DNA of 64,000 nucleotides from Poecilobothrus nobilitatus. Taxonomy: Eukaryota > Arthropoda > Insecta > Diptera > Dolichopodidae. How positions within the stretch are numbered: the stretch's first letter is position 1; every line of letters begins with the position of its first letter. The DNA lies in contig OX352773.1 in the NCBI GenBank assembly GCA_947095535.1, positions 271,304,515 through 271,368,514 on the forward strand. Direction: 5' to 3'. The translations under genes and the position numbers were made by a program. This document shows, piece after piece, positions 1-11,300 of this stretch. Below the pieces are notes generated by a model, which made no database searches, was not told the origin of the DNA, and saw only the letters and a list, made by a program, of their open reading frames with translations.

Positions 1-25
1 AATAATAGGTAAAGAATATATTGAA

Positions 26-31
26 TTTATT
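26..31 (-). promoter_or_regulatory. Candidate polyadenylation signal (AATAAA)
   Basis: TTTATT on the plus strand reads AATAAA on the minus strand, about 70 bases past the stop codon at 102. That is a sensible place for a poly(A) signal of the putative terminal exon. The hexamer is common in DNA this AT-rich, so it only supports the gene model weakly. The 3' UTR would occupy roughly 1-101. Confidence 0.3.
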
Positions 32-101
32 CAAAAATTTAGGGAAAATAACTTAAAAGCTAATTAGCAAAACTATTTCGTTTTAAAATTAGCTTGAGGA
101 T

Positions 102-223
102 TTAATATCTTTCTTCAAAAGATACCTCTAAATTTCCCCTTCCTACCTCCGTATTGCCTAAATTTTTCAGACTATCTAGAAGAACTTCATGCAGATCCTT
201 AAGGTGAGTTTTGATGTTTTCTG
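102..223 (-). CDS. Putative 3'-terminal coding exon of an unidentified host gene
   Basis: On the minus strand this reads 39 sense codons and a TAA stop (plus 102-104), preceded by two bases of a split codon. The peptide begins ENIKTHLKDLHEVLL and ends GNLEVSFEERY; it is rich in Leu, Glu and Lys and looks like ordinary soluble protein. The acceptor is a pyrimidine-rich CTGTTTTGTTTG followed by GGGCAG, just above 223. G+C is visibly higher than in the flanking DNA. The frame remains open upstream only to about 254, so translation must enter by splicing. The start phase (two bases) matches the one leftover base of the candidate exon at 2865-2992; joined, they give an Ala codon. I do not recognise the family. 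It could also be a chance ORF or a fragment of an unknown transposon. Confidence 0.42.
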
Positions 224-354
224 CTGCCCTTCGCAACAAACAAAACAGATTAAATTATACAAATAAGTTTAAACTCACCATCACTATCCGATCAGTAATC
301 GGAACAATAATCTTGATTTATTGATCGCTATATATAATCTAATATAAACAAAAG
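224..354 (-). other. Presumed intron upstream of the terminal exon
   Basis: This is AT-rich sequence with the splice acceptor at 224-229 and a second good donor-like motif (GTGAGT on minus, plus 270-275). The minus-strand frames just above that donor are closed by stops within a few codons, so I do not call an extra exon. The helitron-like element at about 355 begins immediately beyond it. Confidence 0.3.
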
Positions 355-990
355 TGCAGTAGAGTAGACTGTGCAAACTCTGGGATACCCGTATGAACGT
401 AATATATCCTGTTTTTTTTATATAACTTGATCATCTTTTAAACAATTTCAGATGTTTTAGTACCGACGTTATAACTCTTCACAAAATTTCAAATACTTAG
501 CTTTAATAGACACTGAGTTATTTACATTTAAAAAGAGAAGTTGTATGGCAGCTACCCGAACCTGTCGCTCCTTCACAACCAAATTTTACAGGTGTTGTTG
601 GCCTGTAACTCGACACGATTTTGCGATTTTGCAAATTTCAGATACCTAGTTTCAATAGATACTGAGTTATTCCCATATAAAGAAATAAGTTGTATGGCAG
701 CTACTCGAACCCGGCGGCTGAAAATGCTGCAGTTAAATAACAAAACTAACAATTTTGCAAAAGTGACATAAAAAAAATTTCAGCTTCCTAGCTCCTTTAT
801 TTTTTGAGTTATGGTTCGGGTGGACGGACTGACAGATGTACAAGGCTTAATCGACTCAGAATTCGATTCTGAGCCGATCCATACCTTTGACACTATAATA
901 TCTAGCTCGACTTCTTTAAGGTGTCACAAACGTAATGGCAAGTTTATTATACCCTTGAACATAGTTCATACGGATATAAATATTGAAAGC
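355..990 (+). mobile_element. Helitron-like (DINE-1/Helentron-associated) element, family F1, copy a
   Basis: This is a non-coding repeat. One end carries ATACCCGTATGAACGTAATA; the other carries TATACCCTTGAACATAG followed by TTCATACGGATATA. Inside are two units starting TTGTATGGCAGCTAC (541 and about 691, period about 150 bp), then the conserved block GAGTTATGGTTCGGGTGGACGG, a CGACTCAG motif, and GATCCATACC. The same order of motifs recurs at 6445-7200 (inverted), 35555-36130 and 56403-57020. This layout (terminal hairpin, GGACGG block, internal tandem units, no ORF) is what I know from DINE-1-type non-autonomous Helentrons of flies. The family assignment is inference; the repeat itself is seen directly. 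Confidence 0.7.
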
Positions 991-2864
991 CAAAGTCTTT
1001 TCGAGATAATTTTAAAATGATATTTATTTACCATTACCATTTACATATTTGTTTAGTTTTATTTGATGAAACACCAAAAAAATATGTTCATGACGACTAA
1101 TTTTAAAATTTTTAAAACTGCATTTGTATACATATTGTTGAAAAAGCGTATGAAAGTGTATTAAAAATTTCCAAATCAACTATAAAATCTATCATAAACT
1201 TTTTTTTGAAGTGTATATAATATGAACAAATAGTATGGTGTACTGTATCCAAACTTCCGCTAATCCAAATATATATTGAAATATTGATTCTGTAACAAAT
1301 CTATCACCCATTTTCCATTATCTTGAAAATTTGATATGTTTTCAATATAAAATTCTAGATTCAAGACTTTTTTTAAAGGCACAGGCTTTTAAAATTACAA
1401 ATTGATGATTATTTTTTTAAGATAACGTCGTGATCTTTCAAAGCCGATTTTTATTTTATTTTTTTTTAATTTTGTTATACTCAATTTCTGTTTTTACTAT
1501 TTTCGTTTTTCATTTTAATCTTTTAACATCAAAGTATAATGTAGTCAATAACGCCTTTATCATTCAAATATCACTTTATTAATAAAAACTATAATTACTA
1601 ACAATGAATTTAAAACAAAAATCATAAAAGATAAAATTATTATAAAGTTTAATTTTTGCAAACTTTAATTTATATGTTATGGTTTAATGGCCCTCCCAAA
1701 AAGGCAGAACTAACCAAATAAAAATTATTGTTTACAAATTAAAATTCTTAATATATGTATCTAATATCAAGCTAAAGTATATTTTAAATATATTGCGCAA
1801 ATTTGTTATTTTATAATATTGTTTTTATTTTTTATAAAATTTTTTATTATTTCTAAATTCTTCTTCGTCAATAAAAGAATTATTGATTAAGTAGTACAAA
1901 TAACGAATTTCCTTTCAATCGCTTAAATGTAATTTGAACGGATTCAAAATAAACATACATAAATAATAAGGTATGTTTGTAAATTCTAAATATTCTTTAA
2001 AACTCTTTATCACCTGAATTTATCTCTGCTCACCTTTGTTTTTATATCCATTAAATTTTTTATATAACATTCTTAATACAAAGAAAGTTGTATTAGAAAA
2101 ACGTGAACTAAATTTAAAGTGTTAAAAAATTATTTTGAAATTTTCCATCTATTTCTATCTACTGTATATTGTATTTCAATGTTCTTCATAAATTATTATG
2201 TTGGACAAGTAATTTTTTTTATACTTTTTTTTTCTTATCCTTTTACTCGTTGTCACTATTATCCTGATGTTTCTTTATTCACATATATATATAAAATATA
2301 CATTCACATATAAAATAATAATAATAATGTAAGAAAAAATACTGAGAATAGTATAATGGTTTTAACATATATTTTTTTCCATTCTTATCATCTTTATTGT
2401 CTCTTCTCGCGAAAATAGACAGCAAAGTGAAAAAAATATTTTCTTCCTTATTTTTTTGTTTTTTGTTTTAATAAAGTAATTCTTATAATTCGTTGACACA
2501 CATTTATCCACGATGACATTCCTTTCAAATGAATTTTTTCTTCATTATCAAAGTAGCTCCAGTTCTAAACAACAGTTTATCTCTACAATTTATCCTGTTA
2601 CATACTGACACAAACAAACATAGATCTAATATCGTAAAATAAAAGTCAATTGCAAAAAATAAAATCATATCAGAAAGAAAATAGAAAAATAAACTTTGAG
2701 CGATGAAAAACTTTCAATTTTCCATCTATTGGCACAAAGTGATACTAGAATATTAACCAACATTTAACATTGTCAGCCGGCATTTGTGCTACACCAATCC
2801 AATATAAATTTGTCTTCTTTTATTTTTTTCTTTTATTATATTTTTTTTTTCTTCTTTTCCATAC
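991..2864. other. AT-rich spacer, probable intron
   Basis: There are no convincing ORFs, RNA genes or repeats beyond poly-T/poly-A tracts and a short ATATAT run near 2283. Open frames here are short and made of Phe, Ile, Tyr and Leu, as expected by chance in such DNA. If the two flanking exons are real, this stretch plus the F1 copy forms a 2.6-kb intron. Confidence 0.5.
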
Positions 2865-2992
2865 CATATGCTGTAAACTGTAGTTTACTGCGTTTTATTG
2901 TGATTGATCGACTACTGTTACTACTACCATCACTAGCACTGCTATTGCTGTTATTATTGTGCTCTATGGAAAATTGTTTAATGGCTCTTGAT
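2865..2992 (-). CDS. Putative internal exon, Asn/Ser-rich, same gene as 102-223
   Basis: On the minus strand the acceptor CCTAACAG ends at 2993 and the donor is G/GTATGG at 2859-2864. The exon is 128 bases: one base, 42 codons, one base. The peptide starts SRAIKQFSIEH, runs through an Asn/Ser-rich stretch (roughly residues 12-27), then SITIKRSKLQFTAY. Runs of Asn and Ser encoded by AAT/AAC/AGC/AGT are typical of fly proteins. An in-frame stop lies directly upstream of the acceptor and poly-A directly after the donor, so the coding look is confined to the exon. Its ending phase fits the terminal exon at 102-223. The polypyrimidine tract is poor and the donor is not consensus, which keeps this moderate. 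Read on the plus strand it is only a Leu-rich shadow. Confidence 0.42.
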
Positions 2993-5209
2993 CTGTTAGG
3001 TTAATGGATAACTTGTGTTATCCTGATTTTTCACCCGAGGTGATATTAAAGAAACGTGGGAATATATAAAACGGATGATATAAACACATCCTGTGTCGTC
3101 TACAATTTTTTACTATTTTCAATTTTGTTTTTTGTTCTTTTATTTATATTAATCTGATGTTTGAAATTGCTTTTATTTTTTGTTCAAAGTTTTTGAGGTG
3201 GGGGTAAATACTTTTAATGTTAATTAATTACTTTAACTGGAAATGTTTTAAAGTATTTATGTGTATATGGATGTTATGTGCACAGAAAGTATGGAAAATA
3301 TAAGAAAAATTTAAAAGATAGATTTTATTTTCTACAAAAATTTTTCGATTTAAATAATTACCATGATTAGAGTAATCAATATTCTCTCTGTATATACTGG
3401 ATCAATTTAAAAATATAATATTTCAACAATTCTAATAAATCTTAAATTGGAATTATTAAGAATACCTTCAGAATAAAGTGAAAGCATAATTTGTTTTGTT
3501 TTTTTAACTTTGAAGAATTAAAGATTACAAAATTGAATTATGATTTATTGAATGAAATACTTCATAAATAATTTTAAAGAATGAATTATTCTTTAATTTT
3601 AATAAACATCATTAATGTCAAATGTTTTAAGCGTAATAGATTTTGAATCTTACATGTAACATAAATTAAATATTTCAAATCATATTTCAGAATAAACCAT
3701 GAATTTTATAAGACTTCAAATTGGTGGAAATTTATTCAACCACAGATATTAAAACTGTTAACCTTTAATAAAACGATAATAACTTTTGTAGTCATTTTGT
3801 GATGATTCGTAGTGTTTTGAGTAAATATTTCTTCTACCACCCTGTAATTTGTTATTATTTAAAATTTAAAAAAATGTTAAGGAAAAGTTTATGTAAAAAA
3901 TAGAAAAGTATCGCCTAACGTTTTTGTACCCGTAAAATTGATTTTTTTTTTGATTTTTATCTGATATAAATAAAATAAATATAATAAAAAAATATTTTAA
4001 CCTAATTAAAAAAAATTGTGTCCTTTTAAAAATTTTAATCTTCCTCAATATCGTATTATAAATTGTAATTTAAAAAGGAAAAAAATTATGGTGAATAATT
4101 GGCAGACAGATTGTAAAATTCCCACGTACCTTTAAGCCGTGCATACTTTAAAAATTTGCATTAATTCATAAAATTCGAATTCATTCAGTTTTGTTGTTGT
4201 ATAAATATTGCATTTTAACAATATGAAGAGATAAGATGATAAAAAAACAGCGGAAAGCATTTGAGATTATTTTAATGATTGTAATTTTACCCTAACATCA
4301 AATGATTTCCAAGGTTCTTTTATTATTTTATAACATTTGAGTTGCTCAAGATCTACCACCAATTTTATTTTCTACTTTTGAGGGGGCAGGATTTGTTTCG
4401 ATAAAAGTATATTATCTTTATATTTTTTTTACATTATTTTATTTTAAAAACTGTTTAGGCTCAGATTAGATTAACTTTTTAAATCTAATTTAAAATAATT
4501 AAAATCTTAATTTAAAATAATTCAAAGTTTTTTAAGCCATTTACAGTCATTGTTTCAGACTATTCAAAGTCTTGGCTTTTATTTGGTTGGTTATATTTTG
4601 GTTATGGTTGGTTATATTTTATTTGCTTTAATGTGTTCGATTTTGTTTGACATTCAATGACAAACTAAGTTTGAAAATAAATTTAAAAATAGCTGAAGAT
4701 TCATTTATCAACAAATAAAATGTGAACATAATTTGAGATACATAGCTTTTTTATTTATCAATTGGTTTGATTTTAACAGCCAGTTTTACTTTTAGAATGA
4801 AATTATTTATTTTATTTGCGTTTTACATTTAAAAAATTTGTACAGTTGTCTAAAAAGAAAATTTGCAATTTTGTACCCCTAATATTTCGTAGGGGCTGTT
4901 AAAAAAAAATTTTATGAGGATATATGAAGCAAGCAAAATCTTCCAAAATTTTGTTTTCACATAACGGTAAATGTTGCAAAAAAATTGTGTAATTTTGACT
5001 TTGATTTGTTAAGCTAAAACATGCCATATGGTTTGGCGTTTTTAAATTTAATAAAAAATATTAAACAGAAACGTGTGACATACACATTTAAAAATAGGGC
5101 AAAAAATTTTATAAAGAGACGAACAGATAGAGTGCAATAAATAGCCATATTTTTCAAATTTTTTTTTAAAAAATCTGTTATGATAATATTCTCTAGTTCT
5201 TTGCTTTTT
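2993..5209. other. AT-rich spacer
   Basis: I see no gene or recognisable element. It holds a short tandem pair (TGGTTGGTTATATTTT twice, period 21 bp, 4584-4620) and many homopolymer runs. Short frames on both strands are low in complexity and unsupported. Confidence 0.5.
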
Positions 5210-5331
5210 TTCCCCCTAAGGGAGGTAAAAATCTTCCAAAGACCCCAAGAATTTTCCCTTGATAGTGTCAGATTCTTACTGACTAAACCCACCTCCCCGC
5301 ATTAACCAATATAACTGGATGAAACCCTTAC

Positions 5332-5413
5332 CTGCTAATGCAGTATAATAGCTAGGGGGTAGGGATAAGAAGGGATAGGAAATGGATACGGAAACATTGA
5401 ATTTGGAGTGGGA
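5332..5413 (-). other. G+C-richer island with exon-like borders
   Basis: On the minus strand an acceptor TTTCCTTACAG abuts 5413 and a donor CAG/GTAAGGG follows 5332, enclosing 82 bases. One frame is fully open (begins SHSKFNVSV, ends SYYTALAG); another gives a Pro/Tyr-rich peptide (begins PTPNSMFPYPF) that ends at a TAG. The surrounding 5210-5410 is much richer in G+C than the neighbourhood. The phase needed to join 2865-2992 is closed by a stop, so it would have to be an alternative exon or belong to something else. It lies beside microsatellites and may equally be repeat-derived. Confidence 0.2.
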
Positions 5414-5438
5414 CTGTAAGGAAACAATGAATCCGCCT

Positions 5439-5500
5439 ATTATTATTACTATTATTATTACTATTATTATTACTATTACTATTATTATTATTATTACTAT
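5439..5500 (+). repeat. (ATT/ACT)n trinucleotide microsatellite
   Basis: About 20 triplets of TAT/TAC type (tattattattactattatt and so on). Translated frames through it are runs of Ile or Thr and are not genes. Confidence 0.95.
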
Positions 5501-5756
5501 GCTGACAGTGATTATAGCCGCTACAACAGTTACAACATGCAGTATATATAACACCTTACTGCATGAGGTAATTATTGAAGGCAACTGCCACTGTCACTGT
5601 ATTACTATTATTGGTATTACTATTACTTATTTAGTAATTTATTAATATTATTATTATTTCACTACAGAGTCAGGGGCATCAGTGGATTACAATGCCGATG
5701 CCGTAGTATATATTACCTTCCTGCATGATATAACCAAAGATAGCTACACTAGCAGC
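5501..5756. repeat. Diverged direct repeat between two microsatellites
   Basis: Two related segments, near 5540-5580 (GTATATATAACACC then CTGCATGAGGTA) and 5704-5745 (GTATATATTACC then CTGCATGATATA), lie about 165 bp apart and each is next to an ATT tract. This suggests the microsatellite and its flank were duplicated together. Confidence 0.4.
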
Positions 5757-5858
5757 TATTATTATTATTATTCTTACTATTATTATCATTATTACTACTA
5801 TTATTATTATTATAATAACTGTATTATTACTATTAATGTTATTATTACTATTAATTAT
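5757..5858 (+). repeat. Second (ATT)n-type microsatellite, interrupted
   Basis: An array of ATT, ACT and ATC triplets with interruptions, continuing to about 5858. Confidence 0.9.
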
Positions 5859-5910
5859 ACGATGTACATTATTACGGTATGAAATTACTACACATTTTTT
5901 TATTCATAAG

Positions 5911-6040
5911 ACCTAACCGGGGTTCGAATCCCACACACGTCGTAAGAGTTATTCCCCCTTACTACATTTACAGTCACATCTGAACAGGAAAAGCTGTGTA
6001 ATTTCCTTTCCACATTTATGTGGCAGAGAGAAAAAAAAAC
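5911..6040 (+). mobile_element. tRNA-derived SINE, 5'-truncated copy
   Basis: It retains the pol III B box GGTTCGAATCC (about 5920-5931), then CACACACGTCGTAAGAG, TTATTCCCCCTTAC, a CTGTGTAATTTCCT block and CACATTTATGTGGCAGAG, ending in a poly-A run. The A-box half seen in the copy at 22230 is missing. The same body occurs at 22230, 37741 (minus), 48350 (minus) and 52904 (minus). Confidence 0.75.
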
Positions 6041-6444
6041 GTACAACTTAACGTATTAACGAATTCACACAGTTCGGGGATGAAAGTGAAAATTGAAATT
6101 TTCTTTGAAAATTAGAATAACTATTGGAGAGAATGTTGCTGCTTACTCTTTTATTTTTATTGTTCTTGTTAGTAATATCATTTCGGTTATTTATCCTTTT
6201 TATTTTTATTTAGAAGTTTTATTATAATTGTAATTAATAAAGTTTTTGTTTTCTGTTCGTAACTGGAGAACTGGGGTCCCCTACTTGATATATAATCCAT
6301 ATTTTCCAAATAAGAAAAATGCTAAAATTTATGGTTGTAAGAATGTAATGAATCTGAATTTATGAAGAAGTTATTATACGCCAGGGTATGCATAAATGAT
6401 GTAGTGGAAAGAATGAAGACTTTAAACAATGAATCGGGATTTAA
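6041..6444. other. Spacer between SINE and inverted helitron-like copy
   Basis: No feature recognised; mixed AT-rich sequence. Confidence 0.4.
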
Positions 6445-7200
6445 AGTAATTCCATATTCATTATTATATCCGTATGAACTATGTTTAAGGGTATAATAAA
6501 TTTGCCATTACATTTGTGACATCTTAAAGGAATCGAGCTAGATATAGTGTAAAAGATATGGATCGGCTCAACTTCTCTTTAATGATCAAGTTTTATGGCA
6601 ACAACTTTTGTAAAATTTGGTTTTGGTGGTGCGACAGATTCAGGCAGCTGCCATACAACTTCTCTATTTAAATAAAAATAAATCAATATCTATTTAAGCT
6701 AGGTATCTGAAATTTTGCAAAATCGTGTCGAGTTACAGGCCAACAACATCTGTAAAATTTGGTTGTGCTGGTGCGACAAGTTCGGCTATCTGCCATACAA
6801 CATCTCTTTTTAAATGAAAATAACTTAGTGTCTCTTGAAGCTACATATCTGAAATTTAGTGAATACTTGTTAAAAACTTTTGTAAAATTTGGTTCTTTTC
6901 GAGCAGCCGGTTCAGGCTTCTTGTACCTCTTGGAACTTAATGAAGCTAGTCTGAAATCTTACAAATGAAGATCAAGTTTTATGGCAACAACTTCTGTAAA
7001 ATTTAGTTGTGCTGGTGCAATAGATTTGGGTAGCTGTCATACAACTGCACAATTTACATAAATATATCTCGGTAGTTATAACGTCGGTACTAAAACATCT
7101 AAAATTGTTTAAAAGATGATCAAGTTATATAGAAACAGGATATATTACGTTCATACGGGTATCCCAGGTTGACATAGTCTACTCTATTGTACTCTTCCTC
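6445..7200 (-). mobile_element. Helitron-like element, family F1, copy b (inverted relative to copy a)
   Basis: It reads as the reverse complement of 355-990: inner end TATATCCGTATGAAC, hairpin partner AAGGGTATAATAAAT, then GATATGGATCGGCTCA, and at the outer end TATTACGTTCATACGGGTAT with CTCTTCCTCGTG. It contains at least three units built around TAAAATTTGGTTNTGNTGGTGC (about 6612, 6747 and 6997), with one more diverged unit near 6887. The unit length is about 135 bp. No ORF is conserved. Confidence 0.7.
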
Positions 7201-7534
7201 GTGTTTATTTTATTTATGGTTTAAATTTCTCTATTTTAAAGTTTCGAATGGTTACTAATGACAAAGGATGTTTTTGGAACATCAATATGAAAATTAAATT
7301 CCAAATCTAGGATTAGCTGCAAACGGCACTCAACTTTGGTCGAATTTATTATTATTAATATTATTTTAAAGACTTGTTTATGAAATGCTACGGCCTGAAT
7401 GCGTAAAATGGGTTTTATGAAAAGTTAAGGATTTTTTAATTTACATATATGAAACAAAAAAAATTGTTTAGTTTCCCTCTGTGCATTCGTAGATTCGTCC
7501 GTCTCGAGGCATTAATTGTTTTATTTTTTTAGAA
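7201..7534. other. Spacer between F1 copy b and the LINE
   Basis: Nothing recognised apart from ordinary AT-rich sequence. Confidence 0.4.
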
Positions 7535-8390
7535 CAGGTGTTCACCCCTATAGGTATCTATAAAACAGGGTCAATGATCTAACAGTATGGCGATGGCAGA
7601 GTGGAGCGAGCGTTCAGGTAACACTGGGGTTGTCAATAAGGCGAATAGCTCAGTTTTGCACTTTGTCGAGATAAGCTAGCGCTGTTTGGGAAGTTCCAGC
7701 CCAAATATGTGCATTAAACTCCATTTTTGACCTAATGCACATTTTAAAGATATAGAGAAGAGCAGATGGAGAAAAGTAAGCTTTCCAGCGGTGCAAGAAA
7801 CCCAAACATTTAGCAGCATCTTTAGATATACCAAAAATATAATTTGACTAAGTCAATTTTTGATTTGATTTGATTTCCATAATGTTTAAATCTGTTGAGT
7901 GCTACAAAGCTTCATCCTGAAATGGCAGGTTGGGTATGGTAGTGACTATTTTAAGCTAGATTAAACAGTATTGTGTCTTTTTGGTGTTGAAGTCAACTCT
8001 GTTGGCTTTACCCCATTTTTGAATTTTTGCTAAATCATTATTCAGCTTATTATTTAGCTGATAGTGAAATTTTTTGCCGTTCTATTAATCTTGTGATTAA
8101 TGTTAGGGCTGCTATGTAATTCATAGGAAGCTACAAGAGTGGTCTTATCTGCGAAACTATAGATTGGATTGGAGGTTATTGAAAGTAAGTCATTGATAAA
8201 TATTATGAAGAGAGTGAGAGATAAAAACGATCGCTGAGCGACACCAGCATTTATTATAAAATTGTCAGATTGTACAATCATGCAATTCGATAAATAAATA
8301 TAAAATATCCAATCCATTTTAAAAAGACTCTACCTAATCCTAATGCGTTGCATTTTGCTAATAAAGCTTCATCACAATTGAATTGCGACT
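7535..8390 (-). mobile_element. Jockey-like LINE remnant (reverse transcriptase and C-terminal region)
   Basis: Reading minus from 8390: DEALLAKCNALGLG (thumb-side motif after the AFD block), INAGVAQRSFLSLTLF (normally GVPQGSxLSPTLF), INDLL, then FADKTTL at about 8141-8157 where the catalytic YADD/FADD motif should be. Further down come QKWGKANRVDFN, DAAKCLGFL, a CIRSKMEFNAHIWAG motif and SLTLFYRYL, the usual order for the C-terminal half of Jockey-clade ORF2. The second Asp of FADD is Lys, and several stops and frameshifts occur, so it is dead. The 5' half (endonuclease, ORF1) is absent, as expected of a 5'-truncated LINE. Clade is from motif resemblance only. Confidence 0.8.
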
Positions 8391-11300
8391 AAAACATATA
8401 TTTATTTTACTATGGAATCTATTAAAGTGCTCAGGAATAAAAGAAACAATAAATTTTATTAAATTTATATTCATTAATTATACAATTTTAGATATTAGAG
8501 CTTCATCCCAAATTTAAAGGCAAAATGATAAAACTTACTTTATTTATTTTTTAAGCACAAATGCAAAAAAATTAGAAATAAAATTCTTGTGCAGTATCTT
8601 AAGTTTTTGTTTTTTTGCATAATATAACACGTTGATGAATTTGTTTTAATCCAATTTTGGGTATCTAGAAAATAAATTTTATTTTTCCTGCAAAAAAAAA
8701 ACTCTGAGAGAAATATTTATACAAGAGAATTCATTTTTTTTTTGTATTTATAAAATTATATATTTTTTTGTTTACCATTAAAATGTTTTTGTTAAAATAC
8801 TTTGGCATGAAAATTTTTAGTTTAATATCAGTATATTATTATATATAATATGTATAATTTATATAATATATATATACAAATATATATTATATTATATAAA
8901 TTGTGTATTTTAAAGTTAAAGATAACATGGACAATATTTTTTAAATGTTCATTTATTTTATTTAAAATTAGAATGTTGCTTTTAATAATGTATAAAGTAG
9001 AAAGAACTGTATTAAAGTAATTTACCTAAAATTTTGGTTTTTAAATAGGTTTTGTGATATTTTACATTTTGTTCTTTTTGTATAATCTATAATAAACTGC
9101 TATGCTGTTGTTTGTTACCTCGTCTTATGTGGAAGCCTTTATAAAATACTTCATGTTTTCGATTTTGATTTAATATATTATATCAGCTTCTAAAAAAAAA
9201 ACATTATTTTTTTTGTTATATAACTCTATACCATTAAATAGATTATTCATTTGTAATGTAATGATATTTCTAGTTTTAATTGTTTGTCGATACTGGAATA
9301 GCTAAAACATATAATTATATATACTACATAAAAATATCAAACTTTTAAAAAAAAAAGTTCTTTAAATTCTTCTAGTCTTCTAATATTTGAAAAATAAGTA
9401 TATAAACTTTTTCAACAATTTTTTGAAACATAATTTATAATCATTAATTTCGACACCCAACCCATCTAGTATTATTAGAATATCAATATATGTATATATA
9501 TATATTTAAGAAAAAGTTTTTTATATAATGCCTTAAAGCTACTTTCCTTGATTTACACCCCTGAATAAATTTAAAGAATATATTATTAATTTTTTCTTCA
9601 TATTATTTATTCTTTATTGTATTAAATTTCCTAATTTAAAATTTTAAAGAGAATATTTCTTATTCTGAGTTTTTTTCAATTTATTTGTTTTTGTTTTTTT
9701 TTTAACAAAAACAAAAAAAAAAAAATTAATTGGATTTTAAGAAAAAAAAAAAAGAAAGAAACTTAGAAAGAAGAAAACCAATTTCAAAACTAAAAACAAA
9801 AAATAATAATTTAATTATTTAAAATCAAATGGTATGAACGTAGGCTGAAAATGAAAGAAATGAAAGCAATAATAAAAATGAAATTTAATTATTTTTTCTC
9901 TTTTATCAAAAAACTGCGCTTGGCAGATATTTTTAACGTGCCATTTTTTTTTTATTTTTTTTTTTTTGTTTGTTTTCAATATAAAACTATGAAATTACAA
10001 ACATTATAACCCCAAAAGTTTTCAAGTTTCAATAAATAAATTTGTTTTTTGTTGTTGAGAAAAACTTTTTCAAAAAAAAATATAATATAAATAAATTTAT
10101 TAATAAAACGGAAAAACAATTGCAATATAAATGTATTAATTAGCCTAAAAAAAATCTGTTTTATAGGTGGTTAACATTTCAAAAGTAAACGCAATTTTTA
10201 ATTTTTTCTTTTTTAATAAAGCCTTATTCATTCACCAAATATAACGAATATGGAATGTTATTATATCTATATATGCAGATATGACACACTATTGTGGTTT
10301 AATTTGTTTTAAAGTTTAATATAACCATAATTCAAGTGTTAAAAAAAGTTAAAGGATAATATTTATAAGGATAATAATTGTTCTTTGTACCCGAAACTTA
10401 GATATTTTTTTATGGAAACATTTTGATTTGAAAAGTGAGTGCGTCTGTAGTTCGTACACATACAAAAACGTAGAGACGTATAATTTTTTTATAGTTCGTA
10501 CCATTAAGTACAGGTATGTGTCAGATACTCAGATATGATAAAAGTTTTTTCCATATTAACATTATTATATTTTTAAATCTTTTTTATTTTTTTTTTTATT
10601 TAATAATAATATAAGTAACATAATTTTTTGTGTTATACACAATAATTTAGTTTTAACAGAAAGTTTTACATATTTCATTAAAGACACTAGCCATAGCTGT
10701 TTGGTCACATAATTTATTATAATAAAATTTGCTTTTTGTCAAAATTAAATTTAGAGTTGTCAAATTTTATTTGACGCAATTAAATTTACATGCCTGTTTG
10801 TATATCTTAATTTTAATTTCAAATAGGTACTTTATACTTCATTAAACATAATTTCTAATTATTCTTTTTATTGTAATTGAACGTAAATTTCAATTTACAC
10901 GTGCATTTAACATCACAATCAATTGGAAATGTTGCCCATAAAACCAAAATTTGTGTTGGGGCTCCTAAATAAAAAAAAAAAAAGTTTATAATTGAAAAAG
11001 TTATATGTTTATATTGTAATATATTCGTTTATTTTCTTTTTAAAGTGGCAAATATTACTAACAACTTTTTCCACAATCTTTATTAATCTTGGTTTTCAAA
11101 TGTATCATGCTTTTCGTTAGTGTTGTCGAGGATTAAAATATTCTTCATGCTAAAAAATTGAATTGAAAATGTTTTAAATAATATGCGATTTAAAATAATT
11201 GATGAATAACAAACATTTTTTTTATTTTATATTATTTTACATACGGATATTCATAAAAGCTTTTTAATTTAAATTTGCAATTGTTTTTATGTCCAATAAA

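Noticed and set aside
2031..2090. Possible microexon on the minus strand ending at AAAG/GTGAGC
   Set aside because: Its length and phase do not fit between the two candidate exons, and the sequence has background composition.
5276..5584. Open frames through the ATT microsatellite on both strands
   Set aside because: They are runs of Ile, Val or Thr caused by the triplet repeat.
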